Source: Azonexus fungiphilus (lineage in GTDB: Bacteria > Pseudomonadota > Gammaproteobacteria > Burkholderiales > Rhodocyclaceae). Taken from it: a DNA stretch of 64,000 bases. The stretch is taken from contig NZ_RBXP01000019.1 of the NCBI RefSeq assembly GCF_003634965.1, forward strand, positions 124,001-188,000, read 5' to 3'. The notes under the pieces were generated by a model. It searched no databases and was not told the DNA's origin. It saw only the letters and a program-made list of their open reading frames with translations. This document shows, in pieces, positions 18,374 through 30,316 of this stretch. Position 1 is the first letter of the stretch; every line of letters starts with the position of its first letter. The position numbers and the translations under genes are program-made.

Positions 18374-19753
18374 ATGAGCCAAGCCCTCCCCGCAGAAATC
18401 TTCAAGGCCTACGACATTCGTGGGATCGTCAACAAATCGCTGACCGCCGATGTCGTCCGCCGGATCGGCCAGGCGCTCGGCACGCTGGCGCTTGAACAGG
18501 GCCAGACGGCGATCGCGGTCGGCCGCGACGGCCGCCTCTCGGGACCGGAACTGGCCGGTGCGCTGATGGACGGGATCATGGCCGCCGGCTGCGACGCGAT
18601 CGACGTCGGCTGCGTGCCGACCCCGCTGACCTACTTCGCCGCCTACGAGCTCGGCTGCAACTCCTGCGTCTCGGTCACCGGCAGCCACAACCCGCCCGAC
18701 TACAACGGCCTGAAGATGGTCATCGCCGGCACCACGCTGGCCCTCGACGCGATCCAGGACCTGAAGCGCCGCATCGAGGCCGGCCAGGTGCGCAGCGGCC
18801 AGGGCAGCCAGCGCAGCGCCGACGTCGTCGGCGCCTACATCGCCCGCATCGTTGCCGACGTCAAGCTGGCCCGCCCGCTGAAGATCGTCATGGATTGCGG
18901 CAACGGCGTCGCCGGCGCGGTCGCCCCGGAACTCTTCGCACGTCTCGGTTGCCAGGTGCTGCCGCTGTATTGCGAGGTGGACGGCAACTTCCCCAACCAC
19001 CACCCGGACCCGTCGAAGCCGGAAAACCTCAAGGACGTGATCAAGGCGCTCCAGGAAACCGACGCCGAACTGGGCATCGCCTTCGACGGCGACGGCGACC
19101 GCCTCGGCGTCGTCACCAAGGACGGCGAGATCATCTATCCGGATCGCCAGCTGATGCTGTTCGCCGCCGACGTCCTCTCGCGCGTGCCCGGCGGCACCAT
19201 CATCTACGACGTCAAATGCACGCGCCTGCTGGCGCCGTGGATCAAGCAACACGGCGGCGTGCCGCTGATGTGGAACACCGGCCACGCGCTGGTCAAGGCC
19301 AAACTCAAGGAGACCGGCGCCCCGCTGGCCGGCGAGATGAGCGGCCACACCTTCTTCAAGGAGCGCTGGTACGGCTTCGACGACGGCCTGTACACCGGCG
19401 CCCGCCTGCTCGAGATCCTGAGCCGCTCGGCCGACGCCAACGCGCCGCTGAAAAACCTGCCGAATTCGCCGTCGACCCCGGAACTCAACATCAAGATGGC
19501 CGAGGGCGAACCCTTCGCGCTGATCGACAAGCTCAAGGCCGCAGGCAAGTTCGACGGCGCCGAACAGATCGTGACCATCGACGGCGTGCGCGTAGAATAC
19601 AAGGACGGCTTCGGTCTGGCCCGGCCCTCGAACACGACACCGGTCGTGGTCCTGCGCTTCGAGGCCGACGACGCCGCCGCGCTGGCACGCATCCAGGCCG
19701 CTTTCCGGCAGGCCCTGAACGCAGTCTGGCCGGGGATTCAACTACCCTTCTAA
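18374..19753 (+). CDS. Phosphomannomutase/phosphoglucomutase
   Basis: 459-aa alpha-D-phosphohexomutase of the AlgC/ManB type, interconverting hexose 1- and 6-phosphates for LPS and exopolysaccharide precursors. The phosphoserine loop is TGSHNPPDYNG (Ser104), the metal loop is FDGDGDRLG, the sugar loop GEMSGHTFFKERW and the phosphate loop RPSNTTP. Length is close to AlgC of Pseudomonas. ATG 18374 is nine bases after the hydrolase stop; ribosome site weak. Confidence 0.94.
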   Translation: MSQALPAEIFKAYDIRGIVNKSLTADVVRRIGQALGTLALEQGQTAIAVGRDGRLSGPELAGALMDGIMAAGCDAIDVGCVPTPLTYFAAYELGCNSCVSVTGSHNPPDYNGLKMVIAGTTLALDAIQDLKRRIEAGQVRSGQGSQRSADVVGAYIARIVADVKLARPLKIVMDCGNGVAGAVAPELFARLGCQVLPLYCEVDGNFPNHHPDPSKPENLKDVIKALQETDAELGIAFDGDGDRLGVVTKDGEIIYPDRQLMLFAADVLSRVPGGTIIYDVKCTRLLAPWIKQHGGVPLMWNTGHALVKAKLKETGAPLAGEMSGHTFFKERWYGFDDGLYTGARLLEILSRSADANAPLKNLPNSPSTPELNIKMAEGEPFALIDKLKAAGKFDGAEQIVTIDGVRVEYKDGFGLARPSNTTPVVVLRFEADDAAALARIQAAFRQALNAVWPGIQLPF

Positions 19754-19762
19754 GGAGACTTC

Positions 19763-21010
19763 GTGAGCGACGCCGCCGATCAGCTTTTCCTCGGACGCCA
19801 ACCCATCCTCGACCGCGACCAGCGGCTGCACGCTTACGAACTGCTCTTTCGCAACGGTAGCGGCAATGCCGCCGCCGTCACCGACGGCGTTGCCGCCACC
19901 GCCACGGTGATCGCCAACGCCTTCGCCGAACTCGGCGTCGCCGCCGCGCTCGGCGACTGCCGCGGCTTCATCAACGTGGACGAGGAATTCCTGTTCAGCG
20001 ACATGCTCGAACTGCTGCCGCGCCAGTCGGTGGTCCTCGAAATCCTCGAAACGGTGCCGCCGACGCCGGCGGTGATCGACCGCTGCCGCGCGCTCAAGGC
20101 GGCCGGCTTCACGCTGGCGCTCGACGACGTGGTCCAGCTCGCGCCGCAGTTCGCCGAACTGCTGGCGCTGGTCGACATCGTCAAGATCGACATCCAGCCG
20201 CTCAGCCGGGTCGAGCTGATGCAGCTGGCGATCAAGCTCAAGCCGAGCGGCAAGATCCTGCTTGCCGAGAAGGTCGATGCCCGGGAACAGATGGAGCAAT
20301 GCATGAAGCTCGGCTTCGCGCTGTTCCAGGGCTATTACTTCGCCAAGCCGACGATCATTGCCGGGCGCAAGCTCGACCACTCGCAGCTGTCGCTGATGAA
20401 GCTGATGGGGCTGCTGCTCTCCGACGCCGACACCAGCGAGATCGAACAAGCGCTGAAGCCGGAGCCGGGTCTGACGGTCAACCTGCTGCGCATGACCAAT
20501 TCGGTCGGCGGCGGCGCCAGCGAGACAATCACCTCGCTCGGCCACGCCATCGCCGTGCTCGGCCGGCGCCAGCTGCAGCGCTGGCTGCAGCTGCTGCTCT
20601 TCGCTTCCGGCAGCCAGGGCGGCACCGCCAGCCCCCTGCTGCAGATGGCGGCGACGCGCGGCCGGCTGATGGAACTGCTCGCTGCCGAAATCCGTCCCGG
20701 CGACGCGGCCTGCGCCGACCAGGCGTTCATGGTCGGGATCATGTCGCTGATGCCGGTGCTGGTCGGCCAGCCGATCGCCGAGATCGTCGCCCCGCTCGGC
20801 CTGGCCGAAGAGGTCAAGGCAGCGCTGTGCACCGGCAGCGGCCTCCTCGGCGAACTGCTGGCGCTCGCCGAATGCAGCGAAAGCGGCGACGTGGACCGCC
20901 TGCGCCGGCATTTCGACAGCCTGCCGGGACTCGGCCTGAAGGCCCTCAACCGCGCCCAGACCGAAGCCCTGCAATGGACCGCCAGCATCGGCCAGGACAA
21001 GGCCGGCTGA
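19763..21010 (+). CDS. EAL-HDOD (YuxH-type) signalling protein
   Basis: 415-aa protein with an N-terminal EAL-like domain (about 5-205) joined to an HDOD domain (about 205-405). The EAL signature is replaced by YELLFR and the other catalytic acidic residues are incomplete, so c-di-GMP hydrolysis is unlikely; it may bind c-di-GMP or a partner. GRQPILDRDQRLHAYELLFR matches the YuxH/CdgJ start. GTG start with AAGGAG eight bases upstream. Its HDOD half is clearly paralogous to the protein at 54643-55794. Confidence 0.9.
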   Translation: MSDAADQLFLGRQPILDRDQRLHAYELLFRNGSGNAAAVTDGVAATATVIANAFAELGVAAALGDCRGFINVDEEFLFSDMLELLPRQSVVLEILETVPPTPAVIDRCRALKAAGFTLALDDVVQLAPQFAELLALVDIVKIDIQPLSRVELMQLAIKLKPSGKILLAEKVDAREQMEQCMKLGFALFQGYYFAKPTIIAGRKLDHSQLSLMKLMGLLLSDADTSEIEQALKPEPGLTVNLLRMTNSVGGGASETITSLGHAIAVLGRRQLQRWLQLLLFASGSQGGTASPLLQMAATRGRLMELLAAEIRPGDAACADQAFMVGIMSLMPVLVGQPIAEIVAPLGLAEEVKAALCTGSGLLGELLALAECSESGDVDRLRRHFDSLPGLGLKALNRAQTEALQWTASIGQDKAG

Positions 21011-21101
21011 GCAAGGTTACAAACCGGCGCGAAGCGCACACAGACCGCGCCGCGGCAATCCGCGACAATGCTCGCCTGAACGACGCCAGGAAACGATCCG
21101 C

Positions 21102-21398
21102 ATGAACCCCTACGCCAATCCCTTCGCCCGGCCGCCGCAAAGCCTCGCCGGGCGCATCGTCGCCTTCATCCTGACCGGCGCGCTGCTGGTCCTCGCCTTC
21201 ATGTTCTCGCTGGTCGCCCTGGCCGTCGCGGCGGTGGGCGGAGTGATCTTCGCCGGCTGGTTCTGGTGGAAGACGCGCGCGCTGCGCAAGGCGATGCGCG
21301 CCGCGGCGCCGGTCGGCGCGGCCGGCCCGGTGCCCGGCGGCGATTTCATCGACGGCGAATGCGTCCGCGAAGTCGCCGACGACCGCCTGCTGCGCTGA
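21102..21398 (+). CDS. Small membrane protein of unknown function
   Basis: 98 aa with one long hydrophobic region (about 15-55, probably two spans), then a WFWWKTRALRKAMR basic anchor and an acidic C-terminal tail (DFIDGECVREVADD). AGGAAA lies ten bases before the ATG. The family is not recognised. Confidence 0.7.
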   Translation: MNPYANPFARPPQSLAGRIVAFILTGALLVLAFMFSLVALAVAAVGGVIFAGWFWWKTRALRKAMRAAAPVGAAGPVPGGDFIDGECVREVADDRLLR

Positions 21399-21401
21399 AC
21401 C

Positions 21402-21700
21402 TCAGCGCAGCTTCGGATTGAGCGAGCCGCGGTTGTAGTCCTTGTCGCCCGGCGTCACGTAGCGGCCGATGCCGCCGACCATGATGCCCTGCGAGTCGAT
21501 CGGCCGGGTCTGGTTCTCCGGATAGTCGGCAGCGAGCTTGCGCGCTGCCTCGGCCTTCGCCGGATCGACGTACTCCCAGCGCCCGTTCGGGAAAAGCCGG
21601 ACTTTTTCGCCGTCGACCGTGGACGCCGCCAGCGGCGTCCGCGGGAGTTCGTCCGCCAGCGCCGGCACCGCGACCAGCGCGGCGATCAGACAGAGGCGCT

Positions 21701-21704
<4 letters not shown>
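21402..21704 (-). CDS. Exported protein with conserved GRWEYV motif, downstream of alaS
   Basis: 100-aa product with a signal peptide ([16 protein letters not shown]). After it comes [20 protein letters not shown], the pattern of small exported proteins with a beta strand ending G-x-WEYV, then a helical segment and [26 protein letters not shown] start at 21704 overlaps the alaS stop (GTGA). The TVDGEK codons are a dispersed-repeat copy. Function unknown. Confidence 0.72.
21594..21626 (-). repeat. Dispersed GGTCGAC/A-tract repeat copy in an exported-protein gene
   Basis: On the minus strand CCACGGTCGACGGC then GAAAAAGTCCGGCTTTT. Encodes [11 protein letters not shown] just after the signal peptide cleavage region. 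Confidence 0.65.
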
Positions 21705-24322
<2,618 letters not shown>

Positions 24323-24394
24323 TTGAGTCCGGCTTGAATACGAAACCGATGATTTTAAATGAAAGTGCCGACGATCAGCGCGCCGGCAAAGAAA

Positions 24395-24413
24395 AACCCG
24401 CCGGCGGCGGGTT
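24395..24413 (-). terminator. Rho-independent terminator after the small exported protein
   Basis: On the minus strand AACCCGCC - GCC - GGCGGGTT followed by TTTC, about 20 bp downstream of the stop at 24434. Strong GC stem with a short T-run. Confidence 0.75.
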
Positions 24414-24433
24414 GTTCGCGGACGCGCACGGGA

Positions 24434-24757
24434 TTAATGGCGGTACTGGCGATCATGCTTCTGCCGGGCGATGTGCCGGCTCTGCACGTTCTGCGCCTGG
24501 TTCAGCCGGGCCCTTTCCTGGCGCGTGACGACGCCGTCGGCCTTGGCCCGCGCCTCGACGTTATCGACATGCTGCTGGCCGCGCTCGAGGCGGTTGGCCT
24601 CGTGCTGCGTCAGGCTGCCGGAAGCGATTCCCTGATCGATGCGACGTTCCTGATTGGCCTGCTGCTGATCGACTTGCGGGGTATTGGCCTGGGCGAGAAC
24701 AAGGCCATGCAGTGCCAGCGACAGGCTCAGCGCTACCAGATGCTTGATGGATTTCAT
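24434..24757 (-). CDS. Small exported, Gln/Arg-rich protein
   Basis: 107 aa with a clean signal peptide (SIKHLVALSLSLALHGLVLA-QA). The mature part is charged and helical, with repeats of QQANQERRIDQGI, EANRLERGQQHVDNVE and QERARLNQAQN, a pattern I know from small secreted heptad-like proteins of betaproteobacteria. The start at 24757 has GGGAG upstream; the frame runs 14 codons further but that would precede the signal peptide. Function unknown. Confidence 0.72.
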   Translation of the reverse strand: MKSIKHLVALSLSLALHGLVLAQANTPQVDQQQANQERRIDQGIASGSLTQHEANRLERGQQHVDNVEARAKADGVVTRQERARLNQAQNVQSRHIARQKHDRQYRH

Positions 24758-24811
24758 GATTTTCTCCCGGGAAACGATGAACGAACTTGCAGTTCGCATT
24801 ACAGGGAAAAA

Positions 24812-25555
24812 TCAGGCCGACGGTTGCAAGCGATTGTAAGCAGCCGTTTCCGCCACGGCGAGGTCGAGGCGATCGGTGAACAAGGCGGCAACGCCGCCGG
24901 CAAACAGCGTTTTTGCCTGTTCCGGGCAGTTGACCGTGAAACAGAGCAGCGGCACCCGGTGCGCCGCGGCCGCCGCCAGCAGCTGACCGTCGACCTGGCC
25001 GGCAGCGCAGTGCAGCGTGCGCGCATCGAGTTCGACGAAAGCCGCGTGCCAGTCTGCGGGAACCTGGTCGTAGAGCAGGCCGCGCGGCAGCTGCGGCGCC
25101 CGGTCGCGAACCACCGCCAGGGCTTCCAGGGAAAACGAGGAGAGCAGCGGCAGGTGCGCGCTGCCTTGCCAGACCGCGAGCGCCACCTGCGCCACGGCCT
25201 CGGCGGTGGCGCGCTCGTAGCCGCCGGCCGGCTTGATCTCGACATTGGCCAGGAGGCCGAGCTCGCGGCACAGGCTGGCGGCCGCCCGGAAAGTCGGAAC
25301 CGGCTCGCCGTCACCGGCATCGAGCGCGAAAAGAACGGCGTCCGCCGTTTCGGCAACGCGGCCGCGGCCGTTGGTCGTCCGTTCCAGGGTTTCGTCGTGG
25401 ATCAGCACCGGCGTGCCGTCGGCCGACAGCATCACGTCGAACTCGACCGCCCGCAGGCCGAGCCTGGCCGCCAGCCGGATGCCGGCGAGGGTGTTCTCGG
25501 GGGCCAGCGAGCCGCCGCCGCGGTGGGCAATCCAGCGCGGCAGCGACGGCAGCAT
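24812..25555 (-). CDS. ugpQ: Glycerophosphodiester phosphodiesterase (UgpQ-like)
   Basis: 247-aa cytosolic GDPD enzyme that splits glycerophosphodiesters into glycerol 3-phosphate and an alcohol. It has WIAHRGGGSLAPENTLAG (catalytic His, metal Glu), VEFDVMLSADGTPVLIHDETLERTTNG and VEIKP. Its ATG overlaps the stop of the UgpB-like gene (TGATG). The pairing suggests scavenging of phospholipid headgroup diesters. Confidence 0.9.
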   Translation of the reverse strand: MLPSLPRWIAHRGGGSLAPENTLAGIRLAARLGLRAVEFDVMLSADGTPVLIHDETLERTTNGRGRVAETADAVLFALDAGDGEPVPTFRAAASLCRELGLLANVEIKPAGGYERATAEAVAQVALAVWQGSAHLPLLSSFSLEALAVVRDRAPQLPRGLLYDQVPADWHAAFVELDARTLHCAAGQVDGQLLAAAAAHRVPLLCFTVNCPEQAKTLFAGGVAALFTDRLDLAVAETAAYNRLQPSA

Positions 25556-26847
25556 CAGAAGGGCTGCGCCTTCTTCAGCGCCGGCTTGGCACCGAGCACC
25601 GAGTTGCCGCGGACGACGGCGGTGTCGAGCGCCGCCTTGGCCGGCTTCTGGTCGGCCCAGACGGCAGCCAGCTCCTCGTCGGCGATGATCCGCGTACCGT
25701 CGATGTTGGAGACGCGCAGGTCGGCGCTGTCGGCCTTGCCCTGCAACGACGCGTAGGCCGCGTCGAGTGCCTGGCGACCATCCTGGAGCAGGCTGCTGAG
25801 GGCGGCCCGGCGGGCGGCTTCGGTGAGCGGCAGGCCGCCGTGGTTGCGCACCAGTTCGATCTGGATTTCCGGCGACAGCAGGAAGGAGACGAAACGCGCC
25901 GCCGCCTTGTATTCCGCCGCCGGCTTGCCGGCCCCGACCCAGACCGCCGGACCGTCGGCCAGCGCCGGCCGGCGACCGCCGTAAACATCGTCGTGATAAG
26001 GCAGCGGCGCAACGCCGAGTTCGACGCCGCGGGCGTCCTGGAAGTCGGCGTATTCGCGCGAATCGGTGGTCAGCATCGCACACTGCCCCTCGCGGAAGCG
26101 CTGGCTGGCCTCGTTGCCCTGGCCGTACTGGCGGAAATAGCGGGCCTTGCTCCAGGTCGCCATCATCGCGACGTGCTTGACCTGCGGCAGCGCATTGAAC
26201 TTGAGACCGCCCTTGGCATCGGTCGCCGGCACGCCGGAAACCGCGCTGACGTTGTCGATATGCACCCAGACCGGCCACGACGAGGCGTACGGACAGTCGT
26301 AACCGGCCGACTGCAGCTTGTCGAGGTAGCCCTGCATCTCGAACCAGGTCTTCGGCGGCACTTCCGGATCGAGCCCGGCCTTGCGCAGCGCGTTCTTGTT
26401 GTAGAACAGCACCGGCGTCGAATAGAGCACCGGCAACGCGACGACGCGGCCGCGGGCATCGGTGACGCCCGGCCGCAGCACTTCCGGCAGGCTCAGCGAG
26501 AGCGGCGCACCGGCCTTGCTCATCATCGCGTGCAGCGGCACGAAATCCTTCGGCTGGCTGAGGACCTCGCTGGTCTGGTAGCGGCTGAGCAGGTTCAGCG
26601 TCGCCGGCTTGTCGCCCTTTTCGAGACGCACCAGCTTGATCGTGTTGCCGGTTTCGCGATGGTAGCGCTCGATCATCGCAGCCAGCCGGGCGGCATTGGC
26701 TTCGTCGAGGTTGTGGGCCAGTGTCGGTTCGACCGGCGCCGCCTTGGCGGGTGCCTTGGCCGGCGGTTTGGCGGCCAGCGCGGGAACGGAGAAGACGACG
26801 GACAAGGCGAGCAGCAGGGGACGGACAACAGGCAGCATGGAAAACAT
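25555..26847 (-). CDS. UgpB-like ABC transporter substrate-binding protein
   Basis: 430-aa periplasmic binding protein with a signal peptide (VVRPLLLALSVVFSVPALA). Cluster D-type features include VALPVLYSTPVLFYNKNALRKAGLDPEVPPKTWFEM and FREGQCAMLTTDSREYADF, as in the glycerol-3-phosphate binding protein UgpB. It is coupled to the phosphodiesterase gene. No permease (UgpA/E) or ATPase (UgpC) lies nearby, so the transporter core must be encoded elsewhere. Start either ATG 26847 or ATG 26838. A shortened Lys/Ala/Pro linker (KPPAKAPAKAAP) follows the signal peptide. Confidence 0.85.
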   Translation of the reverse strand: MFSMLPVVRPLLLALSVVFSVPALAAKPPAKAPAKAAPVEPTLAHNLDEANAARLAAMIERYHRETGNTIKLVRLEKGDKPATLNLLSRYQTSEVLSQPKDFVPLHAMMSKAGAPLSLSLPEVLRPGVTDARGRVVALPVLYSTPVLFYNKNALRKAGLDPEVPPKTWFEMQGYLDKLQSAGYDCPYASSWPVWVHIDNVSAVSGVPATDAKGGLKFNALPQVKHVAMMATWSKARYFRQYGQGNEASQRFREGQCAMLTTDSREYADFQDARGVELGVAPLPYHDDVYGGRRPALADGPAVWVGAGKPAAEYKAAARFVSFLLSPEIQIELVRNHGGLPLTEAARRAALSSLLQDGRQALDAAYASLQGKADSADLRVSNIDGTRIIADEELAAVWADQKPAKAALDTAVVRGNSVLGAKPALKKAQPF

Positions 26848-26932
26848 CCGGCAAAAAAACGAGGGCGAATTATAGCGCCGCATCGCTGTCGCGATTTCGA
26901 CAGATCGGTGACAGATATGCGAGAATCGCCAC

Positions 26933-27346
26933 ATGCTCAATCGTGCCTTTTTGCTTGCCTTCGCCCTCCTTGCCCTGACCGGCTGCGACCAGGTCGCCGG
27001 CAAGCTCGGCCTCGAGAACCCGGCCCAGAAGGAAGCCAAGAACGACGCCGAAGGCCGTGCCGTCGGCAGCGCCTGCCGCCATTCCGGCCGGGCCATCGAG
27101 GATTGCTACGCGATCTACGGCTGGCTGCCGAAATCGAGCATTTACGCCGGCTGGCGCGAGATGGACGAATACATGCGCGACAACAAGCTGGAGACGATTG
27201 CGCCCCAGTTGCCGCCACCGGAACCGCCGGGCACCAAGAAGAAACGCCCGGCTGCTGCCACAGAGCCGGCTGCCGAAACGACCAAGGAAGCGCCGCCGGC
27301 AGCCGAGGACAAGAACGAAGCACGGAGCGAAGGCGGCAAGCACTGA
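26933..27346 (+). CDS. Putative lipoprotein
   Basis: 137 aa with a lipoprotein signal (LLALTGC, lipidated Cys at about 19). The middle segment (GSACRHSGRAIEDCYAIYGWLPKSSIYAGWREMDEYMRDN) has two cysteines that may pair. The C-terminus is a low-complexity Pro/Ala/Glu/Lys tail. Unknown family. It lies 35 bp upstream of the sensor kinase gene and may be co-transcribed. Confidence 0.78.
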   Translation: MLNRAFLLAFALLALTGCDQVAGKLGLENPAQKEAKNDAEGRAVGSACRHSGRAIEDCYAIYGWLPKSSIYAGWREMDEYMRDNKLETIAPQLPPPEPPGTKKKRPAAATEPAAETTKEAPPAAEDKNEARSEGGKH

Positions 27347-27381
27347 TCCGCCGCCGGAACAGGCCCCGGGAGACAAACGCG

Positions 27382-29922
27382 ATGCACGGGTGGCAAAAGT
27401 TCCTGCAGGGAATCCGCGGCAAGCTGATCGGCATTTTCGTCCTGATCAAGGTCGTTCCGCTGCTGCTGCTCGCCTGGTTCGCCTGGCACACCGCCCAGCA
27501 GCTCGGCGCCAGCGTCGCCACCCAGGCCGGCGAGATGGCCGACGCCTCGCTGCAGACGATCCAGGAAATCGGCAAGACCGTCACCGAGGATTCGATCCGC
27601 GCCCTCGACGAGCGTTCGCGCGAGGCGATCGAGGCGCTGACCACCGACGCCGCGCGCAACATCGCCAACTTCCTCTACGCCCGCGACGCCGACATCCTCC
27701 AGGCGGCCGGCAGCGAACTGAGCGAAGCCGGCTTCCGCCGCTTCGTCGAACAGCGCCGGCGCACGCTCTACCGGCACGGCCCCTGGCGACTGGCCGCCGA
27801 CGGCAGTGCCTGGCAACCGGAAAACCCGGTCACCCGCGAGGCGAAGGTGACCCGGCCGATCCTCCCGGACAACGCGCGCAACTTCCACGCCCGGCCGCCG
27901 GAATACCTGGGCGAAGCCGAATCGCGACCGCTCTTCGTCGAAATGACCTACATCGACCTGGCCGGCAACGAGAAGATCAAGGTCACCACCGGCGATCTCA
28001 CTGAAAAATCGCTGAAAAACGTCGTCGACCGTCAGAATACCTTCGTCCGCGCCGAGACCTACTTTCCCGAACTGAAGAAACTCAAGCCCGGCGAAATCCA
28101 CGTCTCCGAAGTCATCGGCGCCTACGTGCCGAGCGACGTGATCGGCCCCTACCTGCCCGAGCGCCTGGCCAAGGCCGGACGGCCATTCGCCCCCGAGCAG
28201 TCGGCCTACGCCGGCACCGAGAACCCGGTCGGCAAGCGCTTTCGCGGCATCGTCCGCTGGGCGACGCCGGTCGTCCAGGGCGGGCGCATCACCGGCTACG
28301 TGACCCTGGCGCTCGACCACGACCACATTCGCCAGTTCACCGACCGGCTGATGCCGACCGGCGAGCGCTACACGCCGATCATCGACGCGATCAAGGGCAA
28401 CTACGCCTTTCTCTGGGACCACAAGAGCCGCGCCATCGCCCACCCCCGCGACTACATGATCGCCGGCTACGACCCGGCAACCGGCGACCCGGTCCCGCCC
28501 TGGCTGGACAGCGAGTTGTACGCCGAATGGCAGGCCAGCGGCAAGCCGGCGCACGAGTTCCTGGCCGGCGTCGCCCCCTTCCGCGACCAGCGCCTGACGC
28601 GCAAGCCGGCACCGGAACAGGCCAAGGCCGGCCAGACCGGGCTCGACTGCCGCTATCTCAATTTCTCGCCGCAATGCGACGGCTGGAACGCGCTGACCGA
28701 ACACGGCGGCTCCGGCTCCTTCGTGATCTTCTTCTCCGGCCTGTGGAAGCTCACCACCGCCGCCGCCATTCCCTACTACACCGGGCAGTACGGCAAGTCG
28801 CCGCAAGGCTTCGGCTTCGTCACCATCGGTGCCAACGTGGACGACTTCCACAAGGCGGCCACCGACACGGCCGCCAAGATCAACACGCTGATCAGCGACA
28901 AGGACCGGCAGTTCAAGCAGCAGCGCGGCGACCTGCTCGACAGCATCGCCGCCAGCCTGAAGACGACGGCGATCGGCCTGTGGGGATCGACACTGCTGAT
29001 GATCGTCGTCGTCATCCTGATCGCGATCTGGATGGCCAACCTGCTGACCGGCCGGATCACCTCGATGATCGCCGGCATCCGCGCCTTCCGCGACGGCGAC
29101 CTCGGCCACCGACTGGACGACCGCAGCCGCGACGAGATGGGTGAACTGGCACGCTCGTTCAACGCGATGGCCGATTCGCTGGCCGACTCGATCCGGCGCA
29201 TCGATGAAGCCCGCCAGAAGGCCGAGGAAGCCAGCCGTGCCAAATCCGCCTTCCTGGCCACCGTCTCCCACGAACTGCGGACCCCGCTCAACGGCATCCT
29301 CGGCTTCGCCGACCTGCTGCGCAGCGACCTGCACAACCCCGACCACCTGGAATACGCCCGGGTCATCCACCAGAGCGGCGAGCACCTGCTCAATCTGGTC
29401 AGCGAAATCCTCGATCTGGCCAAGATCGAAGCCGGCGAGATGCAGTTCCAGGAAAGCGCGATCCCGCTCCACGGCTTCCTCGAAGCCAGCCTGGCCATCC
29501 ACCGCAGCAGCGCCGCCGCCAAGGGGCTGACGCTGTCGCTGCAGCTTGGCGGCGGCCTGCCCGACTACCTGCACGCCGACCCGACCCGGCTGCGCCAGGT
29601 GATCAACAACCTGCTCAGCAACGCGATCAAGTTCACCGTCAGCGGCAGCGTCATCCTGCGCGCCGATGCCGACCCCGAATTCATCCGCATCGCGGTCATC
29701 GACACCGGCCCCGGCATCGCCCCCGAGTTCCACGAGACGGTCTTCGAGAAGTTCAAGCAACTGGAGAACTTCCTCACCCGCGAACACGGCGGCACCGGCC
29801 TCGGGCTGGCCCTGGTCCGGCAACTGGTCGGCCACATGGGTGGCCGGGTCACGCTCGAGTCCGAGCCGGGCGCCGGCGCCACCTTCACCATCCACCTGCC
29901 GCGCAAGGAGCCGCATGACTGA
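27382..29922 (+). CDS. Sensor histidine kinase with very large periplasmic domain
   Basis: 846-aa membrane kinase. TM1 at about 12-32 and TM2 at about 535-555 enclose roughly 500 periplasmic residues with Cache-like elements and two cysteines (GLDCRYLNFSPQCDGW), followed by SGSFVIFFSGLWKLTTAAAIPYYTG. Then come HAMP, HisKA (SHELRTPLNG, phospho-acceptor His630) and HATPase_c (NNLLSNAIKF, DTGPGI, GGTGLGLAL). ATG 27382 follows GGGAG. The partner receiver overlaps its stop by eight bases. The frame upstream of 27382 is non-coding shadow. Confidence 0.9.
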   Translation: MHGWQKFLQGIRGKLIGIFVLIKVVPLLLLAWFAWHTAQQLGASVATQAGEMADASLQTIQEIGKTVTEDSIRALDERSREAIEALTTDAARNIANFLYARDADILQAAGSELSEAGFRRFVEQRRRTLYRHGPWRLAADGSAWQPENPVTREAKVTRPILPDNARNFHARPPEYLGEAESRPLFVEMTYIDLAGNEKIKVTTGDLTEKSLKNVVDRQNTFVRAETYFPELKKLKPGEIHVSEVIGAYVPSDVIGPYLPERLAKAGRPFAPEQSAYAGTENPVGKRFRGIVRWATPVVQGGRITGYVTLALDHDHIRQFTDRLMPTGERYTPIIDAIKGNYAFLWDHKSRAIAHPRDYMIAGYDPATGDPVPPWLDSELYAEWQASGKPAHEFLAGVAPFRDQRLTRKPAPEQAKAGQTGLDCRYLNFSPQCDGWNALTEHGGSGSFVIFFSGLWKLTTAAAIPYYTGQYGKSPQGFGFVTIGANVDDFHKAATDTAAKINTLISDKDRQFKQQRGDLLDSIAASLKTTAIGLWGSTLLMIVVVILIAIWMANLLTGRITSMIAGIRAFRDGDLGHRLDDRSRDEMGELARSFNAMADSLADSIRRIDEARQKAEEASRAKSAFLATVSHELRTPLNGILGFADLLRSDLHNPDHLEYARVIHQSGEHLLNLVSEILDLAKIEAGEMQFQESAIPLHGFLEASLAIHRSSAAAKGLTLSLQLGGGLPDYLHADPTRLRQVINNLLSNAIKFTVSGSVILRADADPEFIRIAVIDTGPGIAPEFHETVFEKFKQLENFLTREHGGTGLGLALVRQLVGHMGGRVTLESEPGAGATFTIHLPRKEPHD

Positions 29923-30277
29923 ACGCCTCGCCCTGATCGTCGACGACCACCCGACCAACCGCCTGATCGCCAGCGCCCTGCTGCGCAAGCTCGGCTGGCA
30001 GACGCACGAGGCCGACTGCGGCGAAGCCGCGCTGGCCCTCGCCGCCAGCCACGCCTTCCGGCTGGTCCTGCTCGACATCAGCATGCCCGGCCTGTCCGGC
30101 GAAGCCACCTGTGCCAGCCTGCGCCAGCGGACCAGCGAAGGCGGCATGCACATCGTCGCCTACACCGCCCACGCCTTTCCCGAGGAGCGCGAACGCTTCC
30201 TCGCCGCCGGTTTCGACGATATCCTGGTCAAGCCGATCAGTCGCGAACGTGTCGAAGCCCTGGTCGCCGATCTCTAG
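29915..30277 (+). CDS. Single-domain response regulator
   Basis: 120-aa CheY-like receiver without output domain. Acidic pair DD (10-11), phospho-acceptor Asp54 (VLLDISMPG), Thr/Ser switch in VAYTAHA and Lys in ILVKPIS are all present. It overlaps the kinase stop and surely takes its phosphate. Signalling must continue through protein contact, for example to a motor or phosphorelay. Confidence 0.9.
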   Translation: MTERLALIVDDHPTNRLIASALLRKLGWQTHEADCGEAALALAASHAFRLVLLDISMPGLSGEATCASLRQRTSEGGMHIVAYTAHAFPEERERFLAAGFDDILVKPISRERVEALVADL

Positions 30278-30316
30278 AATCGACAAACTCGCCCGGTGCA
30301 TGCCGGCCGGAGCGGG

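Noticed and set aside
27142-30153. A 1003-codon minus-strand open frame opposite the sensor kinase
   Set aside because: Same cause: stops are rare in the antisense frame of GC-rich genes. Composition is unlike a folded protein.
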